Assembly (NCBI GenBank): GCA_029974985.1 | Contig: JARKQC010000154.1 | Location: forward strand, 44,670-108,669 | DNA: 64,000 bases | Reading direction: 5' to 3' | Source of the DNA: Bacteroidota bacterium | Lineage (GTDB): Bacteria; Bacteroidota; Ignavibacteria; Kapaibacteriales; UBA2268 | Part shown: piece after piece, positions 46,120 to 54,526 of the stretch | How the letters are laid out: every line of letters starts with the position of its first letter | How positions within the stretch are numbered: the first letter of the stretch is position 1 | Made by a program: the position numbers and the translations under genes | Notes under the pieces: model-generated | What the model was told of the DNA's origin: nothing | Seen by the model: only the letters and a program-made list of their open reading frames with translations | The model's database searches: none

Positions 46120-46662
46120 ATGATGCTTTTAGCAAATAATAATATTCAGAATTATTTTTCTAATTATGGATTCAATTTGTATAATAGTACTAATATTGTT
46201 AATGTTGAATTGCCTTCTTTTGAGGTGTTTAACTCAATGATAGTCGCGTCCCGTATTAATTATGCTAACATTAATTATAATTTGAATGAATTTAATAATA
46301 AAATTAATGAAAATATAAAATTATATTGTGAAGATTTATCAGATAATAAAAATAAATTGAGTGAGTATCTTGGTAATTTTACAAATTCAAAAAAATATTT
46401 AATAAGTTTTTTATCAAAAGTTAATAAAGAGAAATTTTTTAGATTATCGCCAGACGTTACCATAGATAATGATGGTGAAATAACTATTGAATGGTTCGGA
46501 GAAATTGGCTCAAGGTGTTCACTTACTTTCGGTGGCGATGGTTTGCTTTATTTTGCTTCGATGAATAAAGGTTTAAGCGTAAACTTCAAACAATTCATAA
46601 ATAGAAAATATATTTCTATAATTGAAAATGAAATAGAGAAAATATATAAGAGCGTTAAATGA
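46120..46662 (+). CDS. Hypothetical protein, second gene of the cassette
   Basis: A protein of 180 residues that I do not recognise. It has no signal peptide or membrane helix. The central part is Asn/Lys-rich helix (NYNLNEFNNKINENIKLYC), and the C-terminal part holds LSPDVTIDNDGEITIEWFGEIGSRCSLTFGGDGLLYFASMNKG, a beta-rich stretch. Sequences ending in a IDNDGEIxxEWxx...FGxDGxxxYA pattern are met in small proteins beside toxin or defence genes, but I cannot assign a fold. Gap to the upstream gene is 3 bases; the downstream gene overlaps by 4. Confidence 0.65.
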   Translation: MMLLANNNIQNYFSNYGFNLYNSTNIVNVELPSFEVFNSMIVASRINYANINYNLNEFNNKINENIKLYCEDLSDNKNKLSEYLGNFTNSKKYLISFLSKVNKEKFFRLSPDVTIDNDGEITIEWFGEIGSRCSLTFGGDGLLYFASMNKGLSVNFKQFINRKYISIIENEIEKIYKSVK

Positions 46663-47066
46663 GTGAATACGGTAGTCCAGAAGAATATGCTCGTTTTCTT
46701 AGAAAAAGATTCTTGAAAAATAATAATACTCGAGTTGCTACTGACGCTTTTATGCCATCATTTAATGAGAAAAACAATCGTCTGGAAGTATCTTGTTTCG
46801 AAGTTCAAGGATTAAACCAATCACAAATTATTGATATTGCTGTAAATAATAGTATTAGTCCAAATAACAAAGCGCCTGCCGCTTACTCTGTAATTTTTGA
46901 AAATGAATTTCCAAAAGAAAAAATTCAAATTGACAAAAATTATAATCCTTTACGACATATTGATTTAATCGGTTGGGAAAAATATAATTCAAAAGAATTG
47001 CAAAAGCAAGTTGCTATGGAATTAGCTGAAATCAGTAGCAAGAATATTCATTTATTAGAATTTTAA
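46659..47066 (+). CDS. Hypothetical protein, third gene of the cassette
   Basis: A protein of 135 residues, unrecognised. It begins MSEYGSPEEYARFLRKRFL and contains a beta-rich middle (RLEVSCFEVQGLNQSQI) and the segment HIDLIGWEKYNSKELQKQVAMELAEIS at the end. It is soluble, without cysteines beyond one and without obvious catalytic signature. ATGA overlap with the second gene indicates coupled translation and a likely complex or stoichiometric relation among the three products (inference). The convergent glycosyltransferase ends 7 bases beyond its stop, with no terminator visible between. Confidence 0.65.
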   Translation: MSEYGSPEEYARFLRKRFLKNNNTRVATDAFMPSFNEKNNRLEVSCFEVQGLNQSQIIDIAVNNSISPNNKAPAAYSVIFENEFPKEKIQIDKNYNPLRHIDLIGWEKYNSKELQKQVAMELAEISSKNIHLLEF

Positions 47067-47073
47067 AAATTTT

Positions 47074-48036
47074 TCATCTCATCATTTTTTTTGCTAAGTC
47101 GAGAGCTTTCAATACATCATTTTGATTTAGCACGGGCGAGTTAATTTCTAAACATTTTATAAAATTATTATGAGCCTCTTTAATTTTATTTGTAAATAAA
47201 TAACTTGTACCAATAATATATAGCCGAAGTGCCTCGTTTTGTGGATATTTACTATTAAAATTGCATAGCTTTTGTACGGCATCGTAATTATCATATTTTA
47301 AGGATAGTTGAGCAAGCCGCAACCTAACAATTTCGCTCTGCTCTTCGCTTAGCTGAGGCGAAGTGATGATTTCCGAGAAAAGTTTGATTGCCTCATCGTC
47401 TTTTCCCGCGGAAAAATGGGTATTTGCAAGGTGATATTTAAGCCAATCGTCTTGTGGATTATCAGCTAAATCTTTTTCTAAAAGCGTCTGATTTCTCTCA
47501 AATTTTTCATAATTAGTTTTTGAATAACCGAGATGTAAAATTTTAAAATTTGATTCGTAAATTTCATAATTGTTTGTTTCGATAGAATCGCGTATTTGCT
47601 CGTGAATCCTGCCAACAAATTTTATTTCAGGTTTATTCTGAAATAATCGTGTATATCTATGAGAATTAATAATATGATTTCCATTTTCACTAAGAGAATT
47701 TTCGATTATAAAATTTATTCCAGCGATATTTGGATTTGTAGCGATTTTTTGAAACTCATTAATATCGAAATCGCTCAAAATTTCATCGGAATCAATCATT
47801 AAAATCCAATCTGTATGTAAATATTTTTTTGCTTCGTTTCTCGCAATAGAAAAATCATCAATCCATTTAAAAAAATAAACCTCTGCACCAAAACGCGTTG
47901 CAATTGAAGGTGTGTTATCGCTCGAACCCGTGTCTAAAACAACAACTTGCGAACAAACCGCAGATACAGAATTTATAGTCGCACTAATAGTACTACTATT
48001 ATTTTTTGTAAGAATCAAAGCGCCAATATTTTTCAT
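47074..48036 (-). CDS. Family 2 glycosyltransferase with C-terminal TPR repeats
   Basis: A protein of 320 residues. The GT-A domain is N-terminal: GALILTKNNSSTISATINSV, VVLDTGSSDNTPSIATRFGA, and the metal-binding DWILMIDSDEIL (~75-87). From ~residue 190, helical pairs (LKYHLANTHFSAGKDDEAIKLFSEII, LRLYIIGTSYLFTNKIKEAHNNF) form TPR repeats. This SunS-like layout occurs in protein or lipid glycosylation. The substrate is unknown. The start is 13 bases from the stop of the M16 gene on the same strand, so the two may be co-transcribed. Confidence 0.86.
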   Translation of the reverse strand: MKNIGALILTKNNSSTISATINSVSAVCSQVVVLDTGSSDNTPSIATRFGAEVYFFKWIDDFSIARNEAKKYLHTDWILMIDSDEILSDFDINEFQKIATNPNIAGINFIIENSLSENGNHIINSHRYTRLFQNKPEIKFVGRIHEQIRDSIETNNYEIYESNFKILHLGYSKTNYEKFERNQTLLEKDLADNPQDDWLKYHLANTHFSAGKDDEAIKLFSEIITSPQLSEEQSEIVRLRLAQLSLKYDNYDAVQKLCNFNSKYPQNEALRLYIIGTSYLFTNKIKEAHNNFIKCLEINSPVLNQNDVLKALDLAKKMMR

Positions 48037-48049
48037 AAATTTTCTCTAT

Positions 48050-49384
48050 TTATAATTTTATATGCGTAAAATCTCCGAATGGAGCTAAATCTATTTCTAA
48101 AGCTTTGGAGTTACCCGCACAAGCAATTAAATAATTATCAGTTTGAAAATACTTCTTTTGCACCTCGAATAATTCATCAATGGTAAGATTTCCGAGAGTT
48201 TTATAAAACTTTGTCATAAAATTTAGTTCTAAATCATAAGTATCAATAGTTTGAATTAAACCCGTAATTTGTTTTGGCGTCTCCAAAGTGCGAGCAAAAG
48301 ACCCCGTCATAAATGCAACACTTCGTTTAATTTCCTCTTCAGAAATTTTTTTATTTGCCATTTCGTTTGAAATTTCAAATATATCATTGATCGAAGCATT
48401 GGTTTTATCTTGATTAATGCTTGTTGAAATACAAAACGCATTTCCATATTTTCTTGAATCTAAATAAGAGAAAATGCCATAAGTCAGCCCTTTTACCTCG
48501 CGTAAAATATGATTTAATCGAGATAAGAAATATCCACCAAAAATTGTATTTACAACTTGAAAATGCGGATAAATAGGGCTTTTTCTATTTATATCAACAG
48601 CTTTACCAATGATAAGATTAGTTTGTAAAGCATCATCTTTATCTGCGATTAAATTTTTATGACGAGTAGGATTATGATTTGGAATTATCTCATTAGATTT
48701 ATTATTACTAATAATTTCAAAACTATTTTCAATTTGTTTTCTTATATTTTTCTCGTTAAAATTCCCCGTTATAATTATACTAATTTCAGAGGATTTTAAT
48801 AATTTATGATAAAATTCTGTTAAATCATTTTTTGTAATTTTTGAAACGCTTTCTAAATCACCAATTCTTGGGTGAGCATAATTATGCCCATTAAACATAC
48901 CGATATTAAAGGCAACTTGTGCTAAATAATTTGGATTTGAATTATTTTGCATAATTATTGCTAAAATTTTTTGTCTTTGCCTTTCGATTTCGGCAACATC
49001 AAATATGGAATTAAATATGCAATCGTTTAATAATTCAAAACAGGGATTAAAATACTGCTCTAAACAAGAAAATCCTGTTGCACATTCGTCCCAATAAGCA
49101 TTAAAAAAATAACTTGCTCCGAGAGATTCAAATTTTTCTGAAATTTGCGAAGTTGTAAGATTTTTTGTACCATTTTGCAGCATTGACATCGTAAAATTTG
49201 CGGTGCCCGGAATTTTCTCTGATACAGCACCATTTTTAAAATTAATCTTGAAATTTATTAATGCTTGCGAGTGGTCTTCAAAATAATAAATTTTAATATT
49301 ATTAAAATATGATAAATTAATATTAGGAATTTTTAAAAAAATGTCCGAATCATTTATAGGTGCTTTGCTTCTATCTATTTGCAT
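48050..49384 (-). CDS. M16-family peptidase-like protein without the HxxEH motif
   Basis: From ATG 49384 the protein has 444 residues (449 if GTG 49399 is used). The M16 two-domain form is visible: INFKINFKNGAVSEKIPGTANFTMSMLQNGTKNLTTSQISEKFESLGASY in the first half and FGGYFLSRLNHILREVKGLTYGIFSY in the second (the conserved R-x-LTYG segment). The inverted zinc motif HxxEH expected at ~50 reads TANFTMSM, so zinc binding is lost. Such proteins are the inactive partner of heterodimeric M16 proteases; the active partner is not in this window. Confidence 0.83.
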   Translation of the reverse strand: MQIDRSKAPINDSDIFLKIPNINLSYFNNIKIYYFEDHSQALINFKINFKNGAVSEKIPGTANFTMSMLQNGTKNLTTSQISEKFESLGASYFFNAYWDECATGFSCLEQYFNPCFELLNDCIFNSIFDVAEIERQRQKILAIIMQNNSNPNYLAQVAFNIGMFNGHNYAHPRIGDLESVSKITKNDLTEFYHKLLKSSEISIIITGNFNEKNIRKQIENSFEIISNNKSNEIIPNHNPTRHKNLIADKDDALQTNLIIGKAVDINRKSPIYPHFQVVNTIFGGYFLSRLNHILREVKGLTYGIFSYLDSRKYGNAFCISTSINQDKTNASINDIFEISNEMANKKISEEEIKRSVAFMTGSFARTLETPKQITGLIQTIDTYDLELNFMTKFYKTLGNLTIDELFEVQKKYFQTDNYLIACAGNSKALEIDLAPFGDFTHIKL

Positions 49385-49501
49385 AATATTTTTTTTCACT
49401 TTAAATTAAAATACAAATATAATAATTTTTATCATAATCTTTTTTGTGATATAAAATATAGTTATTTTCGTTTATATATTTTTATACCACACAAAAATAA
49501 T

Positions 49502-51385
49502 TTGAAATTAATAGATAGATATATTTTACGTAATCACATAGCTCCATTTATATTTGGAACTGTGGTAGTGTTATTTTTATTCTTAATGCAATTTTTGATT
49601 AGCTCGCTGGAAAAACTCGTTGGCAAGGGTTTAAGCGAATGGTTAATAATCAAGTTAATTGTATATAATATGGCTTGGATGGTTATTTTATCCGTACCGA
49701 TGGGAGTACTTTTTTCGACACTTATGGCGTTTGGTTCGATGTCTATGTCGCACGAGGTAACGATTATTAAAGCAAGTGGCGGCTCGCTTATAAGAATGAT
49801 GATGCCTGTTATAATCGCAAGTATCCTGTTATATTATGGATTATTTTGGTTTAATGATAATGTTCTGCCCGAATCAAATCATCAAGTAAAAATTATGATG
49901 AATGATATTACAAGAAAAAAGCCAACTTTTTCGCTCGAGTCGGGATTGTTTTCTACTCAATTAGAAGGATATACAATTTTAGCACGTAATGTTGATTCTA
50001 TTAGTGGAGCTTTAAGCGGCGTAACTATATATGATATGACAAATTTTCATAATCGTAATATAATTTCATCGGATTCGGGTTGGATTAATTTTACACCCGA
50101 TTATAAAAAATTAGTACTTGATTTAAAAGATGGCGAAGTACATCAATTAATTACAAATTTTGTTGGTAATTATAAAGTTATAAATTTTTCTAAATATAGA
50201 ATAGCATTGAATGCCTATGGATTTGCTTTCGAGCAATCCAGCTCGGATATGGTCTCTAAAGGTGATAGAGAAATGAATGTTTCTGATATGAGTGAAATTG
50301 TCTCTACTGCATTATCAAATAGAAAAAATCATTTGAATAGAGTTGATTCTATGCTTAATGAAAATTTAGCTGAAATTGTATCAGGTATAAATTATAATAA
50401 TGCTAATTTAATAAAAGAAAATAAAGATAGTGCTAATATCCATAATATAATTACACAAGAAAAAAAAGTTAAAGTAAAAGAAATTGAAAAAGAACAGTTA
50501 GGCCAACGAAGAAAAAGAGATACAAGCTCTGGAATGAAATATATCGAAGAAATAAATAAAAAATACCAAAAAACACTCGAAACGGGAAATACAGACCTTA
50601 ATAAAGATTCTATATATTCAGATGAAACAAAAGAAAGACTATCAAAAGCTATACATACAGCAAAAGTTGAGTATGATAAAGAAAAAGCACAAAAAGAAAT
50701 TATTGATAGAATCCAAAACGATAGTATTACAAAAATAAATTTAGAAAATAAGAAAAATGAAAATATAGCAAAAATTGAATATGATGAAAAAAAAGCACAA
50801 AAAGAAATAATTGATAGAATCAAAAGCGATAGTATTGCAAGAATAAATTTAGAAAATAAGAAAAATGAAAATATAGAAAAAATTGCTGAAAAAAATCTTG
50901 CAACATACAAAGAAATAAATAAATCAAATTATGATACTTCTTACGTAGAAGTATTAAATAGAGTTATCCAACAAGCGAATTTATTGAAATCACTAATTCA
51001 ACCAGACATTAATAATTCATTTTATTTTAATACAAGAGCAGAGCAGTATAAAGTAGAAATTTATAAAAAATACGCTTTGCCATTTGCGTGCATTGTGTTT
51101 GTTTTTGTTGGTTGCCCATTAGGTATTAAAACTCGAGGAGGCAATTTTGGTATTAGTGCGGGTATAAGTCTTGCATTTTACATTTTTTATTGGGCATGCT
51201 TAATAGGTGGCGAAAAACTTGCTGACCGTGGAATAGTTGCCCCTTGGCTGGCTATGTGGTTGGCTAATATAGTTGTTGGGATAATAGGGATAGTTTTAAC
51301 AATTACTGTTAATAATGAAACATTTAGTTTTAAAACGTTTTTCCATATAAATAAATTAACAAATATTATTAATTTAAAAAAATGA
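49502..51385 (+). CDS. LptF/LptG-family permease with coiled-coil insertion
   Basis: From TTG 49502 the protein has 627 residues and begins MKLIDRYILRNHIAPFIFG, the standard YjgP/YjgQ opening; the longer frame from 49379 overlaps the divergent M16 gene and adds unrelated residues. The transmembrane domain (~10-110), periplasmic jellyroll and the closing helices (YALPFACIVFVFVGCPLGIKTRGG) match the LPS-exporting LptF/G subunits of the LptB2FG ABC transporter. Between them, ~residues 290-510 form a Lys/Glu/Asn-rich coiled coil containing a 36-residue tandem repeat, which is absent from typical LptF/G. Such long inserts occur in Bacteroidota homologues, but this one looks recently expanded. Confidence 0.85.
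   Translation: MKLIDRYILRNHIAPFIFGTVVVLFLFLMQFLISSLEKLVGKGLSEWLIIKLIVYNMAWMVILSVPMGVLFSTLMAFGSMSMSHEVTIIKASGGSLIRMMMPVIIASILLYYGLFWFNDNVLPESNHQVKIMMNDITRKKPTFSLESGLFSTQLEGYTILARNVDSISGALSGVTIYDMTNFHNRNIISSDSGWINFTPDYKKLVLDLKDGEVHQLITNFVGNYKVINFSKYRIALNAYGFAFEQSSSDMVSKGDREMNVSDMSEIVSTALSNRKNHLNRVDSMLNENLAEIVSGINYNNANLIKENKDSANIHNIITQEKKVKVKEIEKEQLGQRRKRDTSSGMKYIEEINKKYQKTLETGNTDLNKDSIYSDETKERLSKAIHTAKVEYDKEKAQKEIIDRIQNDSITKINLENKKNENIAKIEYDEKKAQKEIIDRIKSDSIARINLENKKNENIEKIAEKNLATYKEINKSNYDTSYVEVLNRVIQQANLLKSLIQPDINNSFYFNTRAEQYKVEIYKKYALPFACIVFVFVGCPLGIKTRGGNFGISAGISLAFYIFYWACLIGGEKLADRGIVAPWLAMWLANIVVGIIGIVLTITVNNETFSFKTFFHINKLTNIINLKK
50687..50884 (+). repeat. 108-base tandem repeat inside the LptF/G-like gene
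   Basis: The sequence starting GCACAAAAAGAAAT at 50687 repeats at 50795, giving two near-identical units of 108 bases (36 codons; AQKEIIDRI...NLENKKNENI). The second unit is recognisable for about 90 bases. The unit length is a multiple of three and keeps the coiled-coil frame. Confidence 0.85.
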
Positions 51386-51391
51386 AATTAT

Positions 51392-51988
51392 ATGATAGAT
51401 AAAGAAATATATGATTATTGTAAATCAATAAAATTAGAAAATAATATACTTATTTTGCCCGAAGAAATTTTTAATGCTTTAACTTATGAACAAGCAAATT
51501 TTATTAAAGAATATTTTCCACAAAATACTTTATTTAGATTGCCCTCGAAAGAAATTGAGTTTTTTGAATGGTTAAAAATAAATGATGAAAAAGTTTGGTT
51601 GGATTTATGGAATGATGATTTAAACTCTCCTTATATAGTATCATTAGGATTTCTTCCACTATTAGTTAAACAAGGTTATCGAGGTTTTCCAATTTGTGAT
51701 TTAAACGAAAATGATAATTATTATTTCGTTCCTAAACACTTAGCTGATAAAGAATCACAAATTTTTACCGAATCAGCAAAAACAATTTATATGAACAAAG
51801 GCGAGATGACGCTTCCACAATTATTAGCAATGGAAATTTCATTAGATCCAATAGATATTTGGCATTTTGCATATAAGCATAAAACTTCTTTAAAAGAGTC
51901 AAAAAAAGCAGTGCTTGATTTAGTTAAAGATGATATTTTGGTTCATCTTAAAGAAGCGTCATATTTAACAACTTTTATAGAATTATAG
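51392..51988 (+). CDS. Conserved-looking hypothetical protein
   Basis: A protein of 198 residues with no recognised domain, signal peptide or membrane helix. It has a rather hydrophobic, acidic composition with segments LPLLVKQGYRGFPICDL, YYFVPKHLADKESQIF and SLDPIDIWHFAYKHK. It starts 6 bases after the LptF/G-like gene and ends 10 bases before aspartokinase on the same strand, so it is probably co-transcribed with them. A helical C-terminus with KTSLKESKKAVLDLVKDDILVHLKE is the most ordered part. No function can be given. Confidence 0.65.
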   Translation: MIDKEIYDYCKSIKLENNILILPEEIFNALTYEQANFIKEYFPQNTLFRLPSKEIEFFEWLKINDEKVWLDLWNDDLNSPYIVSLGFLPLLVKQGYRGFPICDLNENDNYYFVPKHLADKESQIFTESAKTIYMNKGEMTLPQLLAMEISLDPIDIWHFAYKHKTSLKESKKAVLDLVKDDILVHLKEASYLTTFIEL

Positions 51989-51998
51989 GTGTAATTTT

Positions 51999-53336
51999 AT
52001 GATAGTTTTAAAATTTGGTGGTAGTTCCGTAGGCACTGCAGATTCTATTCGTAAAGTTATGAATTGTATTTTACAAAATTCTGAAAATGGTTCTGTTGTT
52101 CTATTGTCTGCTGTGTCGGGAACGACAGATAAACTTATTGAAGCCGTGAATTTATCAGTTTCAAATTTAAGTCAATCGTTAAATATTATTGAAAATTTAC
52201 AAATCTACCATCAAAATATTCTTTATGAATTGACTAATAATCAAACAAATTCATATTTTAAAATAATTGATAGCTATTTTGATGAAATTTATGAAAAAGT
52301 TAATGCATTTAATATTCTTGGTGAAATTACTCAACAAAATTATGATTCAATAGTATTTTATGGTGAATTTTTATCAACAGCAATATTATATATTTATAGT
52401 AGATTTTTAAAATATGATTTTAGTCTAATAGATTCAAGAGATTTTATTAAAACAAATTCTGAATTTACAAAAGCAAGTGTAGATTTTGAAAATTCAAGTT
52501 TAGAATTTAAAAAAAATAAAGATATTTTTACACAAAAATCTATAATAATTGCGCAAGGATTTATTGCTTCGGATTTAAGAGGGAAAACAAGCACTTTAGG
52601 GCGTGGTGGTTCGGATTATTCCGCTACTGTATTTGGCTTATTACTTAAAGAAAATGGTATAAATATAAGTGAAATTCAGATATGGACTGATGTGAGCGGC
52701 ATTTATAGTGCCGACCCAAGAATAATCGAAAATGCTTTTATTATTGAAACAATTACAAATTCAGAAATTCGTATTTTGTCCTATCTTGGTGCAAAAGTTT
52801 TACACCCACATACTATTACACCCGCATATTTAGCAAAAATTCCTATTAGAGTACTAAATACATTTAAACCCGAAGAAAGTGGTACTTTGATAGATATGAG
52901 TGATAATAAAAAGCAAGCTACAATTAACTCTATTATTCAAATAGAAAATTGTTGCCAAATCAAAATAAATAATAATGTCAATAATTCTTGCTTTGATATA
53001 GAACAAAAATTATTAAAATTATCTTTGCAGACTGATTTAAAACCCTTGTATAGCTCTTTAACAGAAAATTATCTATTATTAATTCTACAAAAATATTCGG
53101 ACTTGATTTTTGACATCGAAGAGCATAAACACATTGAATATTTAGAAATTAATTGCATTGCTATTGTGGGATATGATATTATGAAATTTATCAATCAAAT
53201 TCTTGAAATTGCAAAAGAATTTAATCTGAATTTCTTAGGAAATTCCGAAAATTGTATATTTTTATCAACAAAAAATAAACTATCAAATATTGAATTTAAT
53301 AATTTACATAACAGAATTTTTTCGAATAATAAATAA
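51999..53336 (+). CDS. lysC: Aspartate kinase (monofunctional)
   Basis: A protein of 445 residues. It opens VLKFGGSSVGTADSIRKV, the kinase phosphate loop, and contains GRGGSDYSATVFG (~200) and WTDVSGIYSADPRII (~228), the aspartate/ATP-binding segments, then ILSYLGAKVLHPHTITPA. The C-terminal ~140 residues are ACT-like regulatory domains, degenerate in appearance. It phosphorylates aspartate at the head of the lysine/threonine/methionine pathway. No homoserine dehydrogenase is fused. Confidence 0.94.
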   Translation: MIVLKFGGSSVGTADSIRKVMNCILQNSENGSVVLLSAVSGTTDKLIEAVNLSVSNLSQSLNIIENLQIYHQNILYELTNNQTNSYFKIIDSYFDEIYEKVNAFNILGEITQQNYDSIVFYGEFLSTAILYIYSRFLKYDFSLIDSRDFIKTNSEFTKASVDFENSSLEFKKNKDIFTQKSIIIAQGFIASDLRGKTSTLGRGGSDYSATVFGLLLKENGINISEIQIWTDVSGIYSADPRIIENAFIIETITNSEIRILSYLGAKVLHPHTITPAYLAKIPIRVLNTFKPEESGTLIDMSDNKKQATINSIIQIENCCQIKINNNVNNSCFDIEQKLLKLSLQTDLKPLYSSLTENYLLLILQKYSDLIFDIEEHKHIEYLEINCIAIVGYDIMKFINQILEIAKEFNLNFLGNSENCIFLSTKNKLSNIEFNNLHNRIFSNNK

Positions 53337-53345
53337 AAAGTATAA

Positions 53346-54446
53346 ATGATAAAATTTTTAGATTTAAAAAAGCAATATTTATCTATTAAAGATGAAATTG
53401 ATTTAGCAATTCAAAATGTGATTAATGATACTGCTTTCGTAGGCGGAAAATATGTGAAAGAATTTGAAAACTCGTTTGCAAATTACAACAATTCAAAATA
53501 TTCTGTTGGTGTGGGCAACGGCACCGATGCACTCGAAATTGCATTACAATCGCTTGATTTACCCAAAGATAGCGAGGTAATCGTATCCGCAAATTCATTT
53601 ATTGCAAGTGCTGAAGCAGTTTCAAGAGTAGGGCTAAAAGTAAGATTTTGCGATAATAACGAGTATTATAATATTGATATCGAAGATTTAAAAAAGCAAA
53701 TTAATCCCAATACTTCTGCAATAATGGCAGTTCATCTTTATGGGCAAGCTTGCCAAATAGATGAGATTTTAAAAATTGGAAAAGAAAATAATCTAAAAGT
53801 AATTGAAGATGCAGCGCAAGCTCACGGAGCTGAATTTAATTCTAAAAAAGTTGGAAATTTCGGCGATATAGCGTGTTTTAGCTTTTATCCGGGCAAAAAT
53901 TTAGGAGCTTATGGCGACGCTGGTGCAATAATGACAAATAATTCTGAATTAGCAGAAAAATGTAGATTAATTGCAAATCACGGTTCAAAAGAAAAATATC
54001 ATCATCAAATAGAGGGACGAAATTCAAGACTCGATGGAATTAATGCCGCTGTTTTAAATGTAAAATTGAAAAAACTCGACGAATGGAATAAAATCCGCCG
54101 AGAAATTGCACAATATTATGTAGAAAATTTAAAAAATATTGATGAGATAATTTTACCGAAAGAAATTGAGAATGTTTATAGCGTATATCATCTTTTTGTA
54201 ATTAGATATAAATATAGAAATAAACTCATTGAACATTTGAAAAACGATGGCGTCGAAACGGGAATCCATTATCCAATAAGTTTGCCCAAATTAGAAGCAT
54301 ATAAATATATAAAGCAAGAATGCTCGTATATGCGCGCTACAAATTGGGATAAAGAGCTTATTAGCTTACCTATGGGCGAACACCTAACTATAAAAGAATG
54401 CGAATATATCGTAAATTCTATAAAAAATTATTTTAAAATTAAATAA
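53346..54446 (+). CDS. DegT/DnrJ/EryC1-family sugar aminotransferase
   Basis: A protein of 366 residues. The PLP lysine sits in CFSFYPGKNLGAYGDAGAI (~175-193), preceded by EDAAQAHGAEF and AVHLYGQACQID; the C-terminal HLFVIRYKYRNKL and GIHYPISLPKLEAYK are typical of the family. Members aminate UDP- or dTDP-keto sugars for O-antigen or other glycans. It follows aspartokinase by 10 bases, probably on one message, though the two have no obvious biochemical link. A link to the polysaccharide genes at 22-25 kb is plausible. Confidence 0.92.
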   Translation: MIKFLDLKKQYLSIKDEIDLAIQNVINDTAFVGGKYVKEFENSFANYNNSKYSVGVGNGTDALEIALQSLDLPKDSEVIVSANSFIASAEAVSRVGLKVRFCDNNEYYNIDIEDLKKQINPNTSAIMAVHLYGQACQIDEILKIGKENNLKVIEDAAQAHGAEFNSKKVGNFGDIACFSFYPGKNLGAYGDAGAIMTNNSELAEKCRLIANHGSKEKYHHQIEGRNSRLDGINAAVLNVKLKKLDEWNKIRREIAQYYVENLKNIDEIILPKEIENVYSVYHLFVIRYKYRNKLIEHLKNDGVETGIHYPISLPKLEAYKYIKQECSYMRATNWDKELISLPMGEHLTIKECEYIVNSIKNYFKIK

Positions 54447-54526
54447 AAAGTAACTTTTTTAAGTCTAATTTGTATTTATATATCAAGAGTAGCAAACATT
54501 TTTTTTATTATTAATTAAATTCAATT

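Noticed and set aside
49379..49501. Upstream extension of the LptF/G-like gene
   Set aside because: It overlaps the divergent M16 gene and adds residues unlike the family; the TTG at 49502 gives the canonical N-terminus.
50392..50910. 172-codon open frame on the minus strand inside the LptF/G-like gene
   Set aside because: It is antisense to the Lys/Asn/Glu-rich coiled-coil insert; its hydrophobic Ser/Phe/Ile composition is a by-product of that codon usage.
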